The notes beneath the pieces were generated by a model, which saw only the letters and a program-made list of their open reading frames with translations, ran no database searches and was not told the DNA's origin. Positions 1 to 8,675 of a stretch of 40,744 nt of DNA are shown piece after piece. Numbering within the stretch: position 1 is the stretch's first letter; each line of letters opens with the position of its first letter. The translations under genes and the position numbers were made by a program. Source of the DNA: Alteromonas profundi (lineage in GTDB: Bacteria; Pseudomonadota; Gammaproteobacteria; Enterobacterales; Alteromonadaceae); assembly GCF_010500865.1 (NCBI RefSeq), contig NZ_JAAAWN010000032.1, positions 1 to 40,744 of the forward strand, in the 5' to 3' direction.

Positions 1-178
1 GGCTTACTAAAAAGTTTATTAACGCGCGCTTTTTTGTAGAAAATCCCGACTATATTTATTCTATAAATCTATTTTTGGCAATTAACGGTACTTATTAGAA
101 CGTCAGATTAATATTCTGTATTTCTGCTAGGTACGAAGTAAGCCCATACGGAAATGGTAGTAAATAAAAGGAAGCGCT

Positions 179-388
179 ATGAATAAACACGATTCTCTCG
201 AATACCTGTGTCCCCATTGCGGCATAGTTAATACATTCCCCTTACATGCTTTAAGAGACATGTATCAAGAGCAAGTTGAAACCTGCAAATGTTGTGGTAA
301 AAATTTGAGTCTAACTGCGGCAGATGGGATTGCGGGCCAAATTAATTTAGTTATTGGTGAGCTTGATCAAGATATACAAGCGAAGTAA
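179..388 (+). CDS. Small zinc-ribbon protein of unknown function
   Basis: This 69-residue protein has two Cys-x-x-Cys pairs, CPHCG at residues 11-15 and CKCCG at 36-40. That spacing is typical of a small zinc ribbon holding one structural zinc. The C-terminal third is acidic and may be helical. There is no signal peptide or membrane segment, so it is probably cytoplasmic. The ATG has a good ribosome binding site, AAGGAAG, ending four bases upstream. The gene stands alone and converges on folE with a small hairpin between them. I recognise the zinc-ribbon pattern but not the family's job. RNA, protein or DNA binding are all possible. That it is a real gene is fairly sure; its function is unknown. 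Confidence 0.75.
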   Translation: MNKHDSLEYLCPHCGIVNTFPLHALRDMYQEQVETCKCCGKNLSLTAADGIAGQINLVIGELDQDIQAK

Positions 389-389
389 T

Positions 390-414
390 AACGCCCACTA
401 GGTCTATGGGCGTT
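390..414. terminator. Hairpin between convergent genes
   Basis: An 8-bp perfect stem (AACGCCCA with TGGGCGTT, 390-397 and 407-414) sits two bases after the stop codon of the zinc-ribbon gene and 29 bases beyond the folE stop. There is only a short T run, so it is a weak candidate two-way terminator. Confidence 0.5.
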
Positions 415-443
415 TACAGCAAAGAAAAGCTGCGTAGAAGCGA

Positions 444-1130
444 CTATGAAGAAAAGAAATCTCTTCGTAACTCTCTATCAGTAAGGAACTGGCCACCTAA
501 CGCTGAGGTTTTTGTAAATGAATTCGTGTCTCTTATACCACGAGCTTTAACGCAATAATGCGTCGCATTGATACTAACCGCCACATCTTCAGTTTCAGTA
601 AGTGTTTGAATAGCAACCAACACCTGTTGCGTTAAGCGTTCTTGCACTTGAGGTCGCTGTGCGAAAAAGCCGACTAATCGATTAATTTTCGACAATCCAA
701 GTACTTTATCCTTGGGTATGTAAGCTACGGTAGCAGTTCCATCAATGGTCACAAAGTGATGCTCACAGGTACTTGTTAAGCTAATGTCTGATACTTGCAC
801 CGGCTGGTCGATATTCATCTTGTTTTCGATTTGGGTAATTTTAGGAAACTTGCGATAATCCAACCCTCCAAAAATTTCATCGACATACATTTTGGCAATA
901 CGTTGAGGCGTATCGCAAAGGCTATCATCAGATAAATCGAGCCCAAGGGTAACCATAACATCATGCATAGCGCCTTCAATACGCTTGCGTTTCTGTTCGT
1001 CAGACAAACCATTGCGCACCATCGGTGTTTCTAACCCCTTATCTTCAAGGGCTCTTCTCACTCGCTGCGCTGATTCAGAAATGGAGGGATCCAGTGCATC
1101 ACGCACAATTACCGCTTCTTTTGCTAACAT
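444..1130 (-). CDS. folE: GTP cyclohydrolase I (FolE)
   Basis: FolE converts GTP to 7,8-dihydroneopterin triphosphate, the first step of folate and tetrahydromonapterin synthesis, in the cytoplasm. The 228-residue protein follows E. coli FolE almost throughout: [14 protein letters not shown] near 74-87, [12 protein letters not shown] at 120-131 and [11 protein letters not shown] at 191-201. The zinc ligands by homology are C122, H125 and C193, all present. Its length is close to the 222 residues of the E. coli protein, with a slightly longer N-terminus. The start is ATG. The gene is divergent from folM, another pterin gene, with about 170 bases of shared upstream sequence. The zinc-dependent type IA assignment is firm. 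Confidence 0.97.
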   Translation of the reverse strand: MLAKEAVIVRDALDPSISESAQRVRRALEDKGLETPMVRNGLSDEQKRKRIEGAMHDVMVTLGLDLSDDSLCDTPQRIAKMYVDEIFGGLDYRKFPKITQIENKMNIDQPVQVSDISLTSTCEHHFVTIDGTATVAYIPKDKVLGLSKINRLVGFFAQRPQVQERLTQQVLVAIQTLTETEDVAVSINATHYCVKARGIRDTNSFTKTSALGGQFLTDRELRRDFFSS

Positions 1131-1300
1131 TAACTTATTCCGTGATTACTACTTTTTTGACCTTATACGCTGTTAAAATCGTAAAGATCCGCACAGCTGG
1201 AAGATGACAGTTTATTAATCTTCACAGCCTATTCATTGTTGTTGCTAGCGAACCTATCAAACTAGCGATGGTTTTCGTACCCAGTATAAAGGAGACGCCC

Positions 1301-2008
1301 TTGCCGTTACCTGTGTTACTTACCGGCGCTACTCAACGCCTCGGTCTGGCGATGGCAGAAAGCCTACTGAGCCAAAATACCCCTATCGTTGTAACCTATC
1401 GAACACCCAAGCAGAGTATTCATCGATTAGAACAAAAGGGAGCCATATTAATTAGGGCAGATTTTAGCACTCAGGCGGCTATTGATCGAGCAATTGATGA
1501 GATTATAGCGGTTAGTCCTTATTATCGCGCGCTTATACACAATGCATCTGATTGGGCGCAAGAAGCAGACAATGACAACTACGATAGTTTGATGGAACAA
1601 ATGATGCGTGTACACGTATTTGCTCCGTATCGAATAAACATGGCACTGGAAACCGCGTTGACTCACCGTGAAGGGCCCGCTGATATAATTCACATGACGG
1701 ATTATGTGCAACAAACCGGTAGTGCTAAGCATGTGGCGTACGCTGCGAGTAAGGCCGCGTTGCACAACCTAACCCTTTCGTTTGCTAAGCGTTTGGCGCC
1801 TTCGGTGAAGGTAAATAGTATTGCCCCAGCCTTGCTGATGTTTAATTCCGGCGATGATGAGGCCTATAGAGAAAAAGCACTGAAAAAGTCATTACTGGAA
1901 ATAGTGCCCGGTGCAGATGAAGCTGTTAAAGCGATGAATTATTTACTAGAGAGCGATTATATTACCGGGCAAACGGTGCATTTAAACGGCGGTAGGCATC
2001 TTAAATAA
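1301..2008 (+). CDS. folM: Dihydromonapterin reductase (FolM), TTG start
   Basis: This short-chain dehydrogenase reduces dihydromonapterin (and more weakly dihydrofolate) with NADPH to make tetrahydromonapterin. The sequence matches E. coli FolM along its length: the cofactor loop TGATQRLG, the segment IIHMTDYVQQTGS, the catalytic YAASK (Tyr and Lys four apart), VNSIAP, and the C-terminal LNGGRHLK. An in-frame ATG lies at 1268, but it has no ribosome binding site and adds 11 residues without counterpart. AAAGGAG at 1288-1294 sits six bases before TTG 1301, so TTG 1301 (235 residues) is the better start. It is divergent from folE, which makes the pterin precursor. Confidence 0.93.
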   Translation: MPLPVLLTGATQRLGLAMAESLLSQNTPIVVTYRTPKQSIHRLEQKGAILIRADFSTQAAIDRAIDEIIAVSPYYRALIHNASDWAQEADNDNYDSLMEQMMRVHVFAPYRINMALETALTHREGPADIIHMTDYVQQTGSAKHVAYAASKAALHNLTLSFAKRLAPSVKVNSIAPALLMFNSGDDEAYREKALKKSLLEIVPGADEAVKAMNYLLESDYITGQTVHLNGGRHLK

Positions 2009-2139
2009 CAGCAATCGTAAGCGCAATTAAGCTAGCGAGGTAAATACTCATAGCTGCCCAGTAAATTCATCATGAAAGCTGTTGGTAGCAACACTTTGCT
2101 GACTTATAATCACCTTTTTATTTAATCATTGAGAGTTGC

Positions 2140-3210
2140 ATGCAAGGCACACGAGTTATGGCCCCGGAGTGGGATAAGGTAGATGCTGTTTTATTAGCCT
2201 GGCCGCACAGTCAAACCGATTGGGCCCCATGGCTTTCACAAGCTCGTCAAACCTATTTAGATATTATCAACGCCATTAACCGCTATCAGGCTGGTGTTAT
2301 CATTTTGTGTGCCCCAGATGATATAGATGATTTAAAGGCACTATTACCTGAACAGGCCAAAGCATTGCTTATTCCTGCCTCATACAACGATACATGGATG
2401 CGGGATTACGGCTTTATATCATGCGTAGATGATCAAGGTTATGGCGCACCAGTAGAGTTTAGATTTAACGGTTGGGGCGAAAAATTTGATGCCTCCGAAG
2501 ATAATATGGCCAATCAACGTTATTTGGCAGCGCTATGCGAGCAACCATTGCGTAGTAGCCCAGTGGTGTTGGAAGGTGGTGCATTAGAAATTAACCAAGC
2601 TGGGCACTTACTCACAACTGCACAGTGTTTACTGAACCCTAAACGCAATGGCGAACTAAGCCTTACCGAGTACGCCCACGTATTTGAAGAAATGTTAGGT
2701 TGTAGTAAAACGACGGTGCTCCAGCATGGGCATTTAGAAGGTGACGATACCGACGGCCATGTGGACACGCTAGTACGCTTCACGCCACACTATGGTTTAG
2801 TTATACAGGCCGCTTTTAATCGTGCCGACGATTCACATTTTGCGGGTTTAAAATCCCTTTGTGACGAATGTATGCAAGTGTTACCTGAATACGAACAATT
2901 TCACTTGCCACTTCCACATATAGTGAATGAAAGCGGTGATAGGCTTCCCGCTTCTTACGCAAATTTCTTGATCTGTAACCGCGCTATTTTGCTGCCCGTA
3001 TATGGACAACCTGAAGATACTTCTGCCATTGAAGTCATGCAACGGGCGTATCCGGATCATATAATTGAACCAATTGACTGTTCTGTACTAATACAACAGT
3101 ACGGCAGCTTACATTGTATTTCGATGCAAGTGCCTACCAACACATTGCGCCCCTCGGTGCTTGCTATGCTAGAGAAAGGAGTATCCATATATGCGTCCGA
3201 CCACGCTTAA
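2140..3210 (+). CDS. aguA: Agmatine deiminase
   Basis: The enzyme hydrolyses agmatine to N-carbamoylputrescine and ammonia, the first step of the plant-type route from arginine-derived agmatine to putrescine. The 356-residue protein has the peptidyl-arginine-deiminase fold signatures: WMRDYG at 86-91, EGGALE at 145-150, HLEGDDTDGHVDT at 198-210, and GSLHCISMQ at 322-330 with the catalytic cysteine C326. The family more often shows GGIHC than GSLHC here, a mild variation. An in-frame ATG at 2158 is an alternative start. The gene overlaps aguB by 20 bases, which indicates coupled translation and a dedicated two-enzyme operon. Confidence 0.95.
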   Translation: MQGTRVMAPEWDKVDAVLLAWPHSQTDWAPWLSQARQTYLDIINAINRYQAGVIILCAPDDIDDLKALLPEQAKALLIPASYNDTWMRDYGFISCVDDQGYGAPVEFRFNGWGEKFDASEDNMANQRYLAALCEQPLRSSPVVLEGGALEINQAGHLLTTAQCLLNPKRNGELSLTEYAHVFEEMLGCSKTTVLQHGHLEGDDTDGHVDTLVRFTPHYGLVIQAAFNRADDSHFAGLKSLCDECMQVLPEYEQFHLPLPHIVNESGDRLPASYANFLICNRAILLPVYGQPEDTSAIEVMQRAYPDHIIEPIDCSVLIQQYGSLHCISMQVPTNTLRPSVLAMLEKGVSIYASDHA

Positions 3211-4084
3211 AGTGGGTGTTGTGCAACAAGCCGTTGCCGACAACGATAAAGCTAAAAACTGGAAACGAAGCGCTGAGCAAGTCGCAAAACTGGCAGAGCA
3301 AGGGTGCGAATGCATTTTGCTTCAAGAATTACACAGTACCTTGTATTTCTGCCAACAAGAAGACACAGACGCTTTCGATCTTGCCGAGCCAATACCAGGG
3401 CCCGCTACCGATTTTTTTGGCCAGTTGGCTAAAAAACACAATATCGTATTAGTAACTTCGTTATTTGAGAAAAGGGGCTCTGGCCTCTACCACAATACTG
3501 CGGTGGTGTTCGACCGAAGCGAGGAGATAGCCGGTAAATATAGGAAAATGCATATTCCTGACGATCCTGGCTTCTACGAGAAATTCTACTTTACCCCCGG
3601 TGATATGGGGTTTACGCCAATTGAAACGAGCGTAGGTAAACTAGGCGTTTTGGTATGCTGGGATCAATGGTACCCCGAAGCGGCGCGTTTAATGGCAATG
3701 GCGGGAGCAGATTTACTGTTTTATCCCACGGCTATAGGTTGGGATTTAACCGACACAGAAGAAGAACGTAGCCGTCAGCATGGTGCATGGGAAACCATTC
3801 AACGGTCTCACGCAGTAGCCAATTCTGTGCCAGTAATTGTTGCCAACAGAACAGGCTTTGAAGCCTCTCCGGTAGAAGGAGATCCAGGCATACAATTTTG
3901 GGGGCAAAGTTTTATTGCCGGACCACAAGGCGAATTACTGGCGAAGGCCAATGCGAATGAGGAAGCAACGCTAGCGGTAGACATTGATTTAGCGCGCACC
4001 GAGCAAGTTAAACGTATCTGGCCATATTTTAGAGATAGACGTATTGATGCCTACGACGAGCTAACTAAGCGCTGGCGCGACTAA
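3191..4084 (+). CDS. aguB: N-carbamoylputrescine amidase
   Basis: This nitrilase-superfamily enzyme cleaves N-carbamoylputrescine to putrescine, CO2 and ammonia, completing the pathway begun by the overlapping upstream gene. The Glu-Lys-Cys triad is visible: E46 in LQELH, K119 in YRKMHIPDD, and C156 in VLVCWDQWYPEAAR. The 297-residue length is normal for the family. Ribosome binding site AAAGGAG ends about nine bases before the ATG, inside the end of aguA. A strong terminator follows 25 bases after the stop, so aguA-aguB is a closed two-gene operon. Confidence 0.96.
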   Translation: MRPTTLKVGVVQQAVADNDKAKNWKRSAEQVAKLAEQGCECILLQELHSTLYFCQQEDTDAFDLAEPIPGPATDFFGQLAKKHNIVLVTSLFEKRGSGLYHNTAVVFDRSEEIAGKYRKMHIPDDPGFYEKFYFTPGDMGFTPIETSVGKLGVLVCWDQWYPEAARLMAMAGADLLFYPTAIGWDLTDTEEERSRQHGAWETIQRSHAVANSVPVIVANRTGFEASPVEGDPGIQFWGQSFIAGPQGELLAKANANEEATLAVDIDLARTEQVKRIWPYFRDRRIDAYDELTKRWRD

Positions 4085-4109
4085 TGTCTAGGGCCAGGCA
4101 TTAAGTTCG

Positions 4110-4146
4110 AAAAAAAGAGCGCGTAATTAGTACGCGCTCTTTTTTT
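4110..4146. terminator. Strong bidirectional terminator after aguB/pdeM
   Basis: A GC-rich 9-bp stem (4117-4125 with 4131-4139) with a 5-base loop is flanked by seven A on the left and seven T on the right. It can therefore end transcription in both directions, for aguB from the left and pdeM from the right. Confidence 0.95.
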
Positions 4147-4192
4147 GCCAATTAAGCACAAAATAACACGAATGATTTAGCTATTTGACACA

Positions 4193-4942
4193 TTACTCTC
4201 TCGTGGGTGAAACTTTGAAAATGATATCATCGCACATAAGGTAACAAGCTCGTTCGGATACTGAAATAAGGTCTTTCAAAACTTGTTCATTCGCATCTAG
4301 CCCCCCGGTGAACTGCCCGAATGCTGGCATCATCAACATATTATTCCCCACCACAAAGCACTTCCCCGAATAACGCCTTTGCGACACTTTGGTTTTTATT
4401 TTTGGATGGTAATGTCCAATCACCTGATACGTCGGCAACGACTTACGCGTAGTACTATCACCTTGATAAGCAGTGGTAGGCTCATGTTGAAAACAAAGCC
4501 GATCGTGGGTTAGCTGCTTTAGCGCGGTACCCGGCACACCCTCGGGTAAAACAGGATCGTGGTTTCCTTCCACCCAATCCCAGTTAGGCACATGATTAAC
4601 TAAGTTGAATAACAACGCCCTATCTTGTTGAGTCATTCGCGACATACTATGTTTGTCATGAAAACTATCGCCTAAGCTAATTACCTTAGAAGGCGTATAA
4701 TCTTCGATTACACTACGTAACCGCGTTAATGTGGCGCGCGTATCTAAGCTAGGCAAGGGATTCCCATAACTGCGTAAATAACTGCCTTTTTCAAAGTGTA
4801 GGTCTGATACCACTAAAAAATCTAAAGCAGGAATATAAGCCACGCCTCTGGCGTCTAACAGCCACAAGTGTTCAGCAAATTTCACTATGGTTATGCGCCC
4901 CGTGGCAACTTTTTCAGTTACCCATTTATCTGTTATTGCCAC
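4193..4942 (-). CDS. pdeM: Ligase-associated metallophosphoesterase PdeM
   Basis: This is a calcineurin-like metallophosphoesterase of the ligase-associated DNA damage response set. Biochemically studied relatives are manganese-dependent DNA nucleases or phosphodiesterases. The metal-binding motifs are in order: SDLHF at 46-50, GDSFHD at 91-96, GNHD at 126-129 and GHYHP at 176-180. The length of 249 is slightly above typical. It reads from GTG at 4942. AAGGAG lies about 12 bases upstream, which is longer than ideal, but no better start was seen. It follows the helicase gene by 83 bases on the same strand, so the two are probably co-transcribed. The exact DNA substrate in cells is not known from sequence. 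Confidence 0.9.
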   Translation of the reverse strand: MAITDKWVTEKVATGRITIVKFAEHLWLLDARGVAYIPALDFLVVSDLHFEKGSYLRSYGNPLPSLDTRATLTRLRSVIEDYTPSKVISLGDSFHDKHSMSRMTQQDRALLFNLVNHVPNWDWVEGNHDPVLPEGVPGTALKQLTHDRLCFQHEPTTAYQGDSTTRKSLPTYQVIGHYHPKIKTKVSQRRYSGKCFVVGNNMLMMPAFGQFTGGLDANEQVLKDLISVSERACYLMCDDIIFKVSPTRE

Positions 4943-5025
4943 TGAGTGTTTATTCTCCTTACTAACGATGCAAGCGCTTCCTCCTTAAGCCTATCAATAG
5001 GGTCTTAAGCTACTGTGCTTATATA

Positions 5026-7494
5026 CTAGGGCGTAGATTGAGTCGCAAGTAGCGCCCTCACCTCATCCAGCATAGTTTGCGCTTCTTCATACAAACTGGC
5101 CTGTTCAATGACCGATTGGGCCCCCGCGCCCTTTATTTGTTCACTTCGAACATTCAATACAATAGGAATTGCCATAGGAGAAACCTTCTCAAGGTTAACC
5201 AAAGTGGCTTGTCCAACGTACCGTATCAAAAGGTTAGCTAACCTTCGTACATCCAGCAATTCGCGCTCAGCATCGGCTCTCGCAACAGCTAATAAAATGT
5301 GATCAGGATCGTGTGCACGTAACGTGTCATAGATTAAATCTGTTGAGAAGGTCACTTGTTTCATGGTTTTTTGGCTGGCATGGTAGCGTTGTTCCGTCAA
5401 ACCACTTACCACGGCAACTTGGCGAAAAGCCCGTTTTAACATGGAGGCTTGTAACATCCAGTCTTCTAATTCATCGCCCAGTATATCTGGCTGAAATAGC
5501 TGGGTCAGTTGCTCAGCAGTAATAGGGTTCACAGCGCTAATAGACAAACCATAGTCAGTTACACTAAAGCTCAACGGCTTCACGCCCATTTTCTCCATAC
5601 GCCGAGTGAGTAACATGCCCAGGGTTTGGTTCGCTTTTCGTCCATCAAACGTATAAAACAAGGTATAGTTAGTTTGCCGAAATGGAAACTGCTCTACTAG
5701 CACCTTTTCTGGCGACGGAAGTTGAGAAAAAGCCTGTTGCAGGCGCAGCCAATCCTTTACCTGCGCAGGCAACGTTCGCCATCGCCTAGGTTGCGCGAGC
5801 AGTTCTCTTACCCCCTCGGCAAGAAACGTAGAGAGCGGCATTTGTCCACCCGCATAACTTGGGATTTTCGGCTCTTTCGCTTTAGCGGGTCTAGCGTGCA
5901 GCTGCATATCCCGTATAGCCTCAAATTTCAGTATCTCTCCTGAAAAGTAAAAGGTGTCTGTGGGGGTTAACTGTTGGGCAAAAGACTCTTCAACTTCACC
6001 AATAATTTTTCCTTGGTTACCGCGGTGAATGCGTTTAACTTTCAGCCTTCCCGCCTCAACTATAGTTCCAATATTTTGTCGGTGCCGCTGAATGACTCTG
6101 CGATTAGCGGGAGAATAACGTCCATCGTCATCAATCTTAAGACGCTGATACCTTTCATAGGCATTTAACGCACTGCCACCGTCTAATGTAAATTGCCATA
6201 ATTTATCAAAGTCTGACCTTTCTAGTCCTTGATAGGGTGTTGCATTCAAAATCTCTTTATACAACGAATCTGGAGTACTAGACGTGCTACATAAACAGTT
6301 AAGGATAAATTGCGGTATAATATCCAGTGCGCCTGGCTGAGGAGCCTCGCCATCAAGCTGTCCTTTCTTAATTGCAGTGATAGCAGCCTGACACTCAAGG
6401 GCTTCAAAACGATTTGCTGGTATTAACAATGCCTCGCTGGGTTCATCTAGCCTATGGTTTGCCCGTCCAATTCGCTGTAGCAAACGGCTTACGCCTTTCG
6501 GCGCACCCACTTGAATAACCTTATCCACATCCCCCCAATCTATGCCTAATTCTAATGCTGAGGTACACACTACCGCCCGCAACATACCATTAGCCATCAT
6601 AGTTTCAGTTTTGCGACGCTGCTCTTTGCTAAGCGAACCATGATAAAGAGCGATAGGGAGTGAATGGGTATTCGCTTCCCATAACATTTGAAATAAAAGC
6701 TCGGATTGAGCGCGGGTATTTACAAAAACCAACGTGGTTTTTGCTTCACAAATAGCCGTGTAAATATCATCGATAGCATAGCGTGCCATAAAGCCCCCAA
6801 AAGGCATTCGTGCTTTTGATTTTAACAGCTGAACTTTCGGCTTTTCGCCCGCTTTCACTTTTATAATATGAGCAGTATCCTTGGTTCCAGCTAACCACGC
6901 TGCCAAGGTTTCTGGGTAAGCGACCGTGGCCGATAGGCCAATACGCTGAAGGGTGGGTGAAAGAATGTTAAGACGGGCCAATGCTAATGCGAGAAAATCG
7001 CCGCGCTTGTTAGTATATAAACTGTGTGCCTCGTCAATAATTACCCGTTTAAGCTTACCGAAGATGCGATCCGCATCGGCATAACTTAGCATCAGCATTA
7101 AAGACTCAGGAGTAGTTAGCAATATATGCGGGGGTTTCTTACGTTGTCGCTGCCGCTTGTGCGAAGGGGTATCGCCGGTTCTCGTTTCGGCAGAAATAGG
7201 TAACGCCATATCTTCAATTGGTTGTAGTAAGTTTCTATGGATATCTTGCGTTAACGCTTTTAGCGGCGAAATATAAAGCGTATGCATGCCGCTATGATCA
7301 TGTTGATATAGCTCTGTAAGACTAGGCAAAAAACCGGATAAGGTTTTACCTGCTCCCGTGGGGGCTATCAGCAATATTGCATTGTGCTTATCTTTTTGCG
7401 CCAGCATCTTTTGCTGGTAACCACGCAGTTGCCATCCTTTATCTGAAAACCACTGACGAAATACCGGCAAAAGCGAAGGCCGTTTGGCTGACAT
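5026..7494 (-). CDS. Ligase-associated DEXH-box helicase (Lhr-core)
   Basis: This 822-residue superfamily 2 helicase is of the Lhr-core type, an ATP-driven 3'-to-5' DNA translocase and helicase in the characterised relatives. It has APTGAGKT (Walker A, 44-51), TTPESL at 127-132, DEAH at 154-157, a GLSAT motif III, and QRIGRANHR as the late helicase motif. The remaining C-terminal half is the Lhr winged-helix and beta-barrel region. It lacks the long C-terminal extension of full-length Lhr, as expected for this subfamily. It starts at ATG 7494, divergent from the exonuclease gene, and leads into pdeM. Its partners here are the nuclease, exonuclease and ligase, pointing to DNA repair. Confidence 0.93.
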   Translation of the reverse strand: MSAKRPSLLPVFRQWFSDKGWQLRGYQQKMLAQKDKHNAILLIAPTGAGKTLSGFLPSLTELYQHDHSGMHTLYISPLKALTQDIHRNLLQPIEDMALPISAETRTGDTPSHKRQRQRKKPPHILLTTPESLMLMLSYADADRIFGKLKRVIIDEAHSLYTNKRGDFLALALARLNILSPTLQRIGLSATVAYPETLAAWLAGTKDTAHIIKVKAGEKPKVQLLKSKARMPFGGFMARYAIDDIYTAICEAKTTLVFVNTRAQSELLFQMLWEANTHSLPIALYHGSLSKEQRRKTETMMANGMLRAVVCTSALELGIDWGDVDKVIQVGAPKGVSRLLQRIGRANHRLDEPSEALLIPANRFEALECQAAITAIKKGQLDGEAPQPGALDIIPQFILNCLCSTSSTPDSLYKEILNATPYQGLERSDFDKLWQFTLDGGSALNAYERYQRLKIDDDGRYSPANRRVIQRHRQNIGTIVEAGRLKVKRIHRGNQGKIIGEVEESFAQQLTPTDTFYFSGEILKFEAIRDMQLHARPAKAKEPKIPSYAGGQMPLSTFLAEGVRELLAQPRRWRTLPAQVKDWLRLQQAFSQLPSPEKVLVEQFPFRQTNYTLFYTFDGRKANQTLGMLLTRRMEKMGVKPLSFSVTDYGLSISAVNPITAEQLTQLFQPDILGDELEDWMLQASMLKRAFRQVAVVSGLTEQRYHASQKTMKQVTFSTDLIYDTLRAHDPDHILLAVARADAERELLDVRRLANLLIRYVGQATLVNLEKVSPMAIPIVLNVRSEQIKGAGAQSVIEQASLYEEAQTMLDEVRALLATQSTP

Positions 7495-7643
7495 AGAAAC
7501 TCATAAAACGGTTGAAGTATAGAAACACTGTATACGTTTTGTCGCCACATCGGTTTATTTTGCGCTTAATTCAACCAATGTCCCGTGTATTGCGTACTGA
7601 CTTTTACAGCACATTTCCTAAAAATGATTCAGGAGCCCTTAGC

Positions 7644-8675
7644 TTGCACCCTTCCCAATGGATGAAGATTGATAATATCGGTTTATACTGTAAACCCGGT
7701 GATTTCTATATCGACCCTATGTCACCGGTGCAGACCGCACTGGTTACTCACGGTCATGCCGATCATGCTCGAGAGGGTCACAAGCACGTATTCGCAAGCC
7801 ATGAAACCCTCGCCATAATGCGCACCCGCTATGGCGAAGAGATGGCCGACGAACAGCAAGGGGTAGCCATGCAAACCCCACTGACATTTAATGACGTGGT
7901 GGTCACTTTTTACCCCGCTGGTCATATTTTAGGGTCCACCCAAATACTCATCGAATATGCGGGCTACAGCGTAGTCGTATCAGGCGACTATAAACGTCGG
8001 CACGATCCTACGTGTCCCCCATTTGAGGTTATTCCGTGTGATGTGTTCATTACCGAGGCCACATTTGCGCTCCCTGTTTTTCGCCACCCCCCTATCGGTG
8101 ATGAAATTGCCAAACTACTCCATTCATTAGCGGTATTTCCTTCTCGATGCCACCTCGTAGGCGCCTACGCCCTAGGCAAATGCCAGCGCGTCATCTTAGC
8201 GCTTAGGGAAGCAGGTTACGATGCGCCTATTTATCTTCATGGGGCACAGATAAAGCTGTGTCAGCTTTATCAGCAGTTCGATATAGCGTTAGGCGAACTT
8301 ATACCTGTTAGTGAGGTTGTCGATAAGCAAACGTTGGCGGGAGAAATTGTGATAGCGCCCCCCTCGGCCTTGGCTGACCGATGGTCACGTAGCTTACCAA
8401 ACGTTAGAACCGTAATGGTTTCTGGGTGGATGCAAATTCGAGCGCGCGCGAAACAGCGAAATGCTGAACTACCGCTTATTATCTCCGATCATTGTGATTG
8501 GCCTGAACTTTTACAAACTATCGAAGAGGTTAATCCGACAGAAGTTTGGGTGACACACGGGCGGGAAGATGCACTTATTTACCAAGCGCGTAAAATGGGC
8601 TATCGCGCACGAGCCCTTTCCATGGTGGGCTACGACGAAGACGAACAAGGAGAGTCGTTTCATGGAAGCGTTTAG
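7644..8675 (+). CDS. Ligase-associated MBL-fold DNA exonuclease, TTG start
   Basis: This is a metallo-beta-lactamase-fold nuclease of the SNM1/CPSF-like group found beside the ATP-dependent ligase in this repair cluster. Motifs seen are GLYCKPGDFYIDP near the start, the zinc-binding THGHADHA, and further His/Asp motifs such as PAGHILGS, SGDYK and ISDHCDW. The upstream in-frame codons from 7512 have no family counterpart. AGGAG at 7631-7635 sits eight bases before TTG 7644, which I take as the start (343 residues). ATG 7662 is a second choice. The gene overlaps the ligase gene by 14 bases. Substrate and polarity cannot be read from the sequence; relatives are described as DNA exonucleases. Confidence 0.9.
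   Translation: MHPSQWMKIDNIGLYCKPGDFYIDPMSPVQTALVTHGHADHAREGHKHVFASHETLAIMRTRYGEEMADEQQGVAMQTPLTFNDVVVTFYPAGHILGSTQILIEYAGYSVVVSGDYKRRHDPTCPPFEVIPCDVFITEATFALPVFRHPPIGDEIAKLLHSLAVFPSRCHLVGAYALGKCQRVILALREAGYDAPIYLHGAQIKLCQLYQQFDIALGELIPVSEVVDKQTLAGEIVIAPPSALADRWSRSLPNVRTVMVSGWMQIRARAKQRNAELPLIISDHCDWPELLQTIEEVNPTEVWVTHGREDALIYQARKMGYRARALSMVGYDEDEQGESFHGSV

Noticed and set aside
1157..1179. Promoter TTGACC...TAAAAT upstream of folM
   Set aside because: The spacer is only 11 bases, too short for a sigma-70 promoter.
1268..1300. ATG 1268 as folM start
   Set aside because: It lacks a ribosome binding site and adds residues absent from the family, while TTG 1301 has an ideal site.
7600..7616. 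LexA-like box between the helicase and exonuclease genes (CTGACTTTTACAG, and CTGTATACG further upstream)
   Set aside because: The half-site spacing is wrong for the 16-base LexA palindrome and the second candidate lacks the right half.
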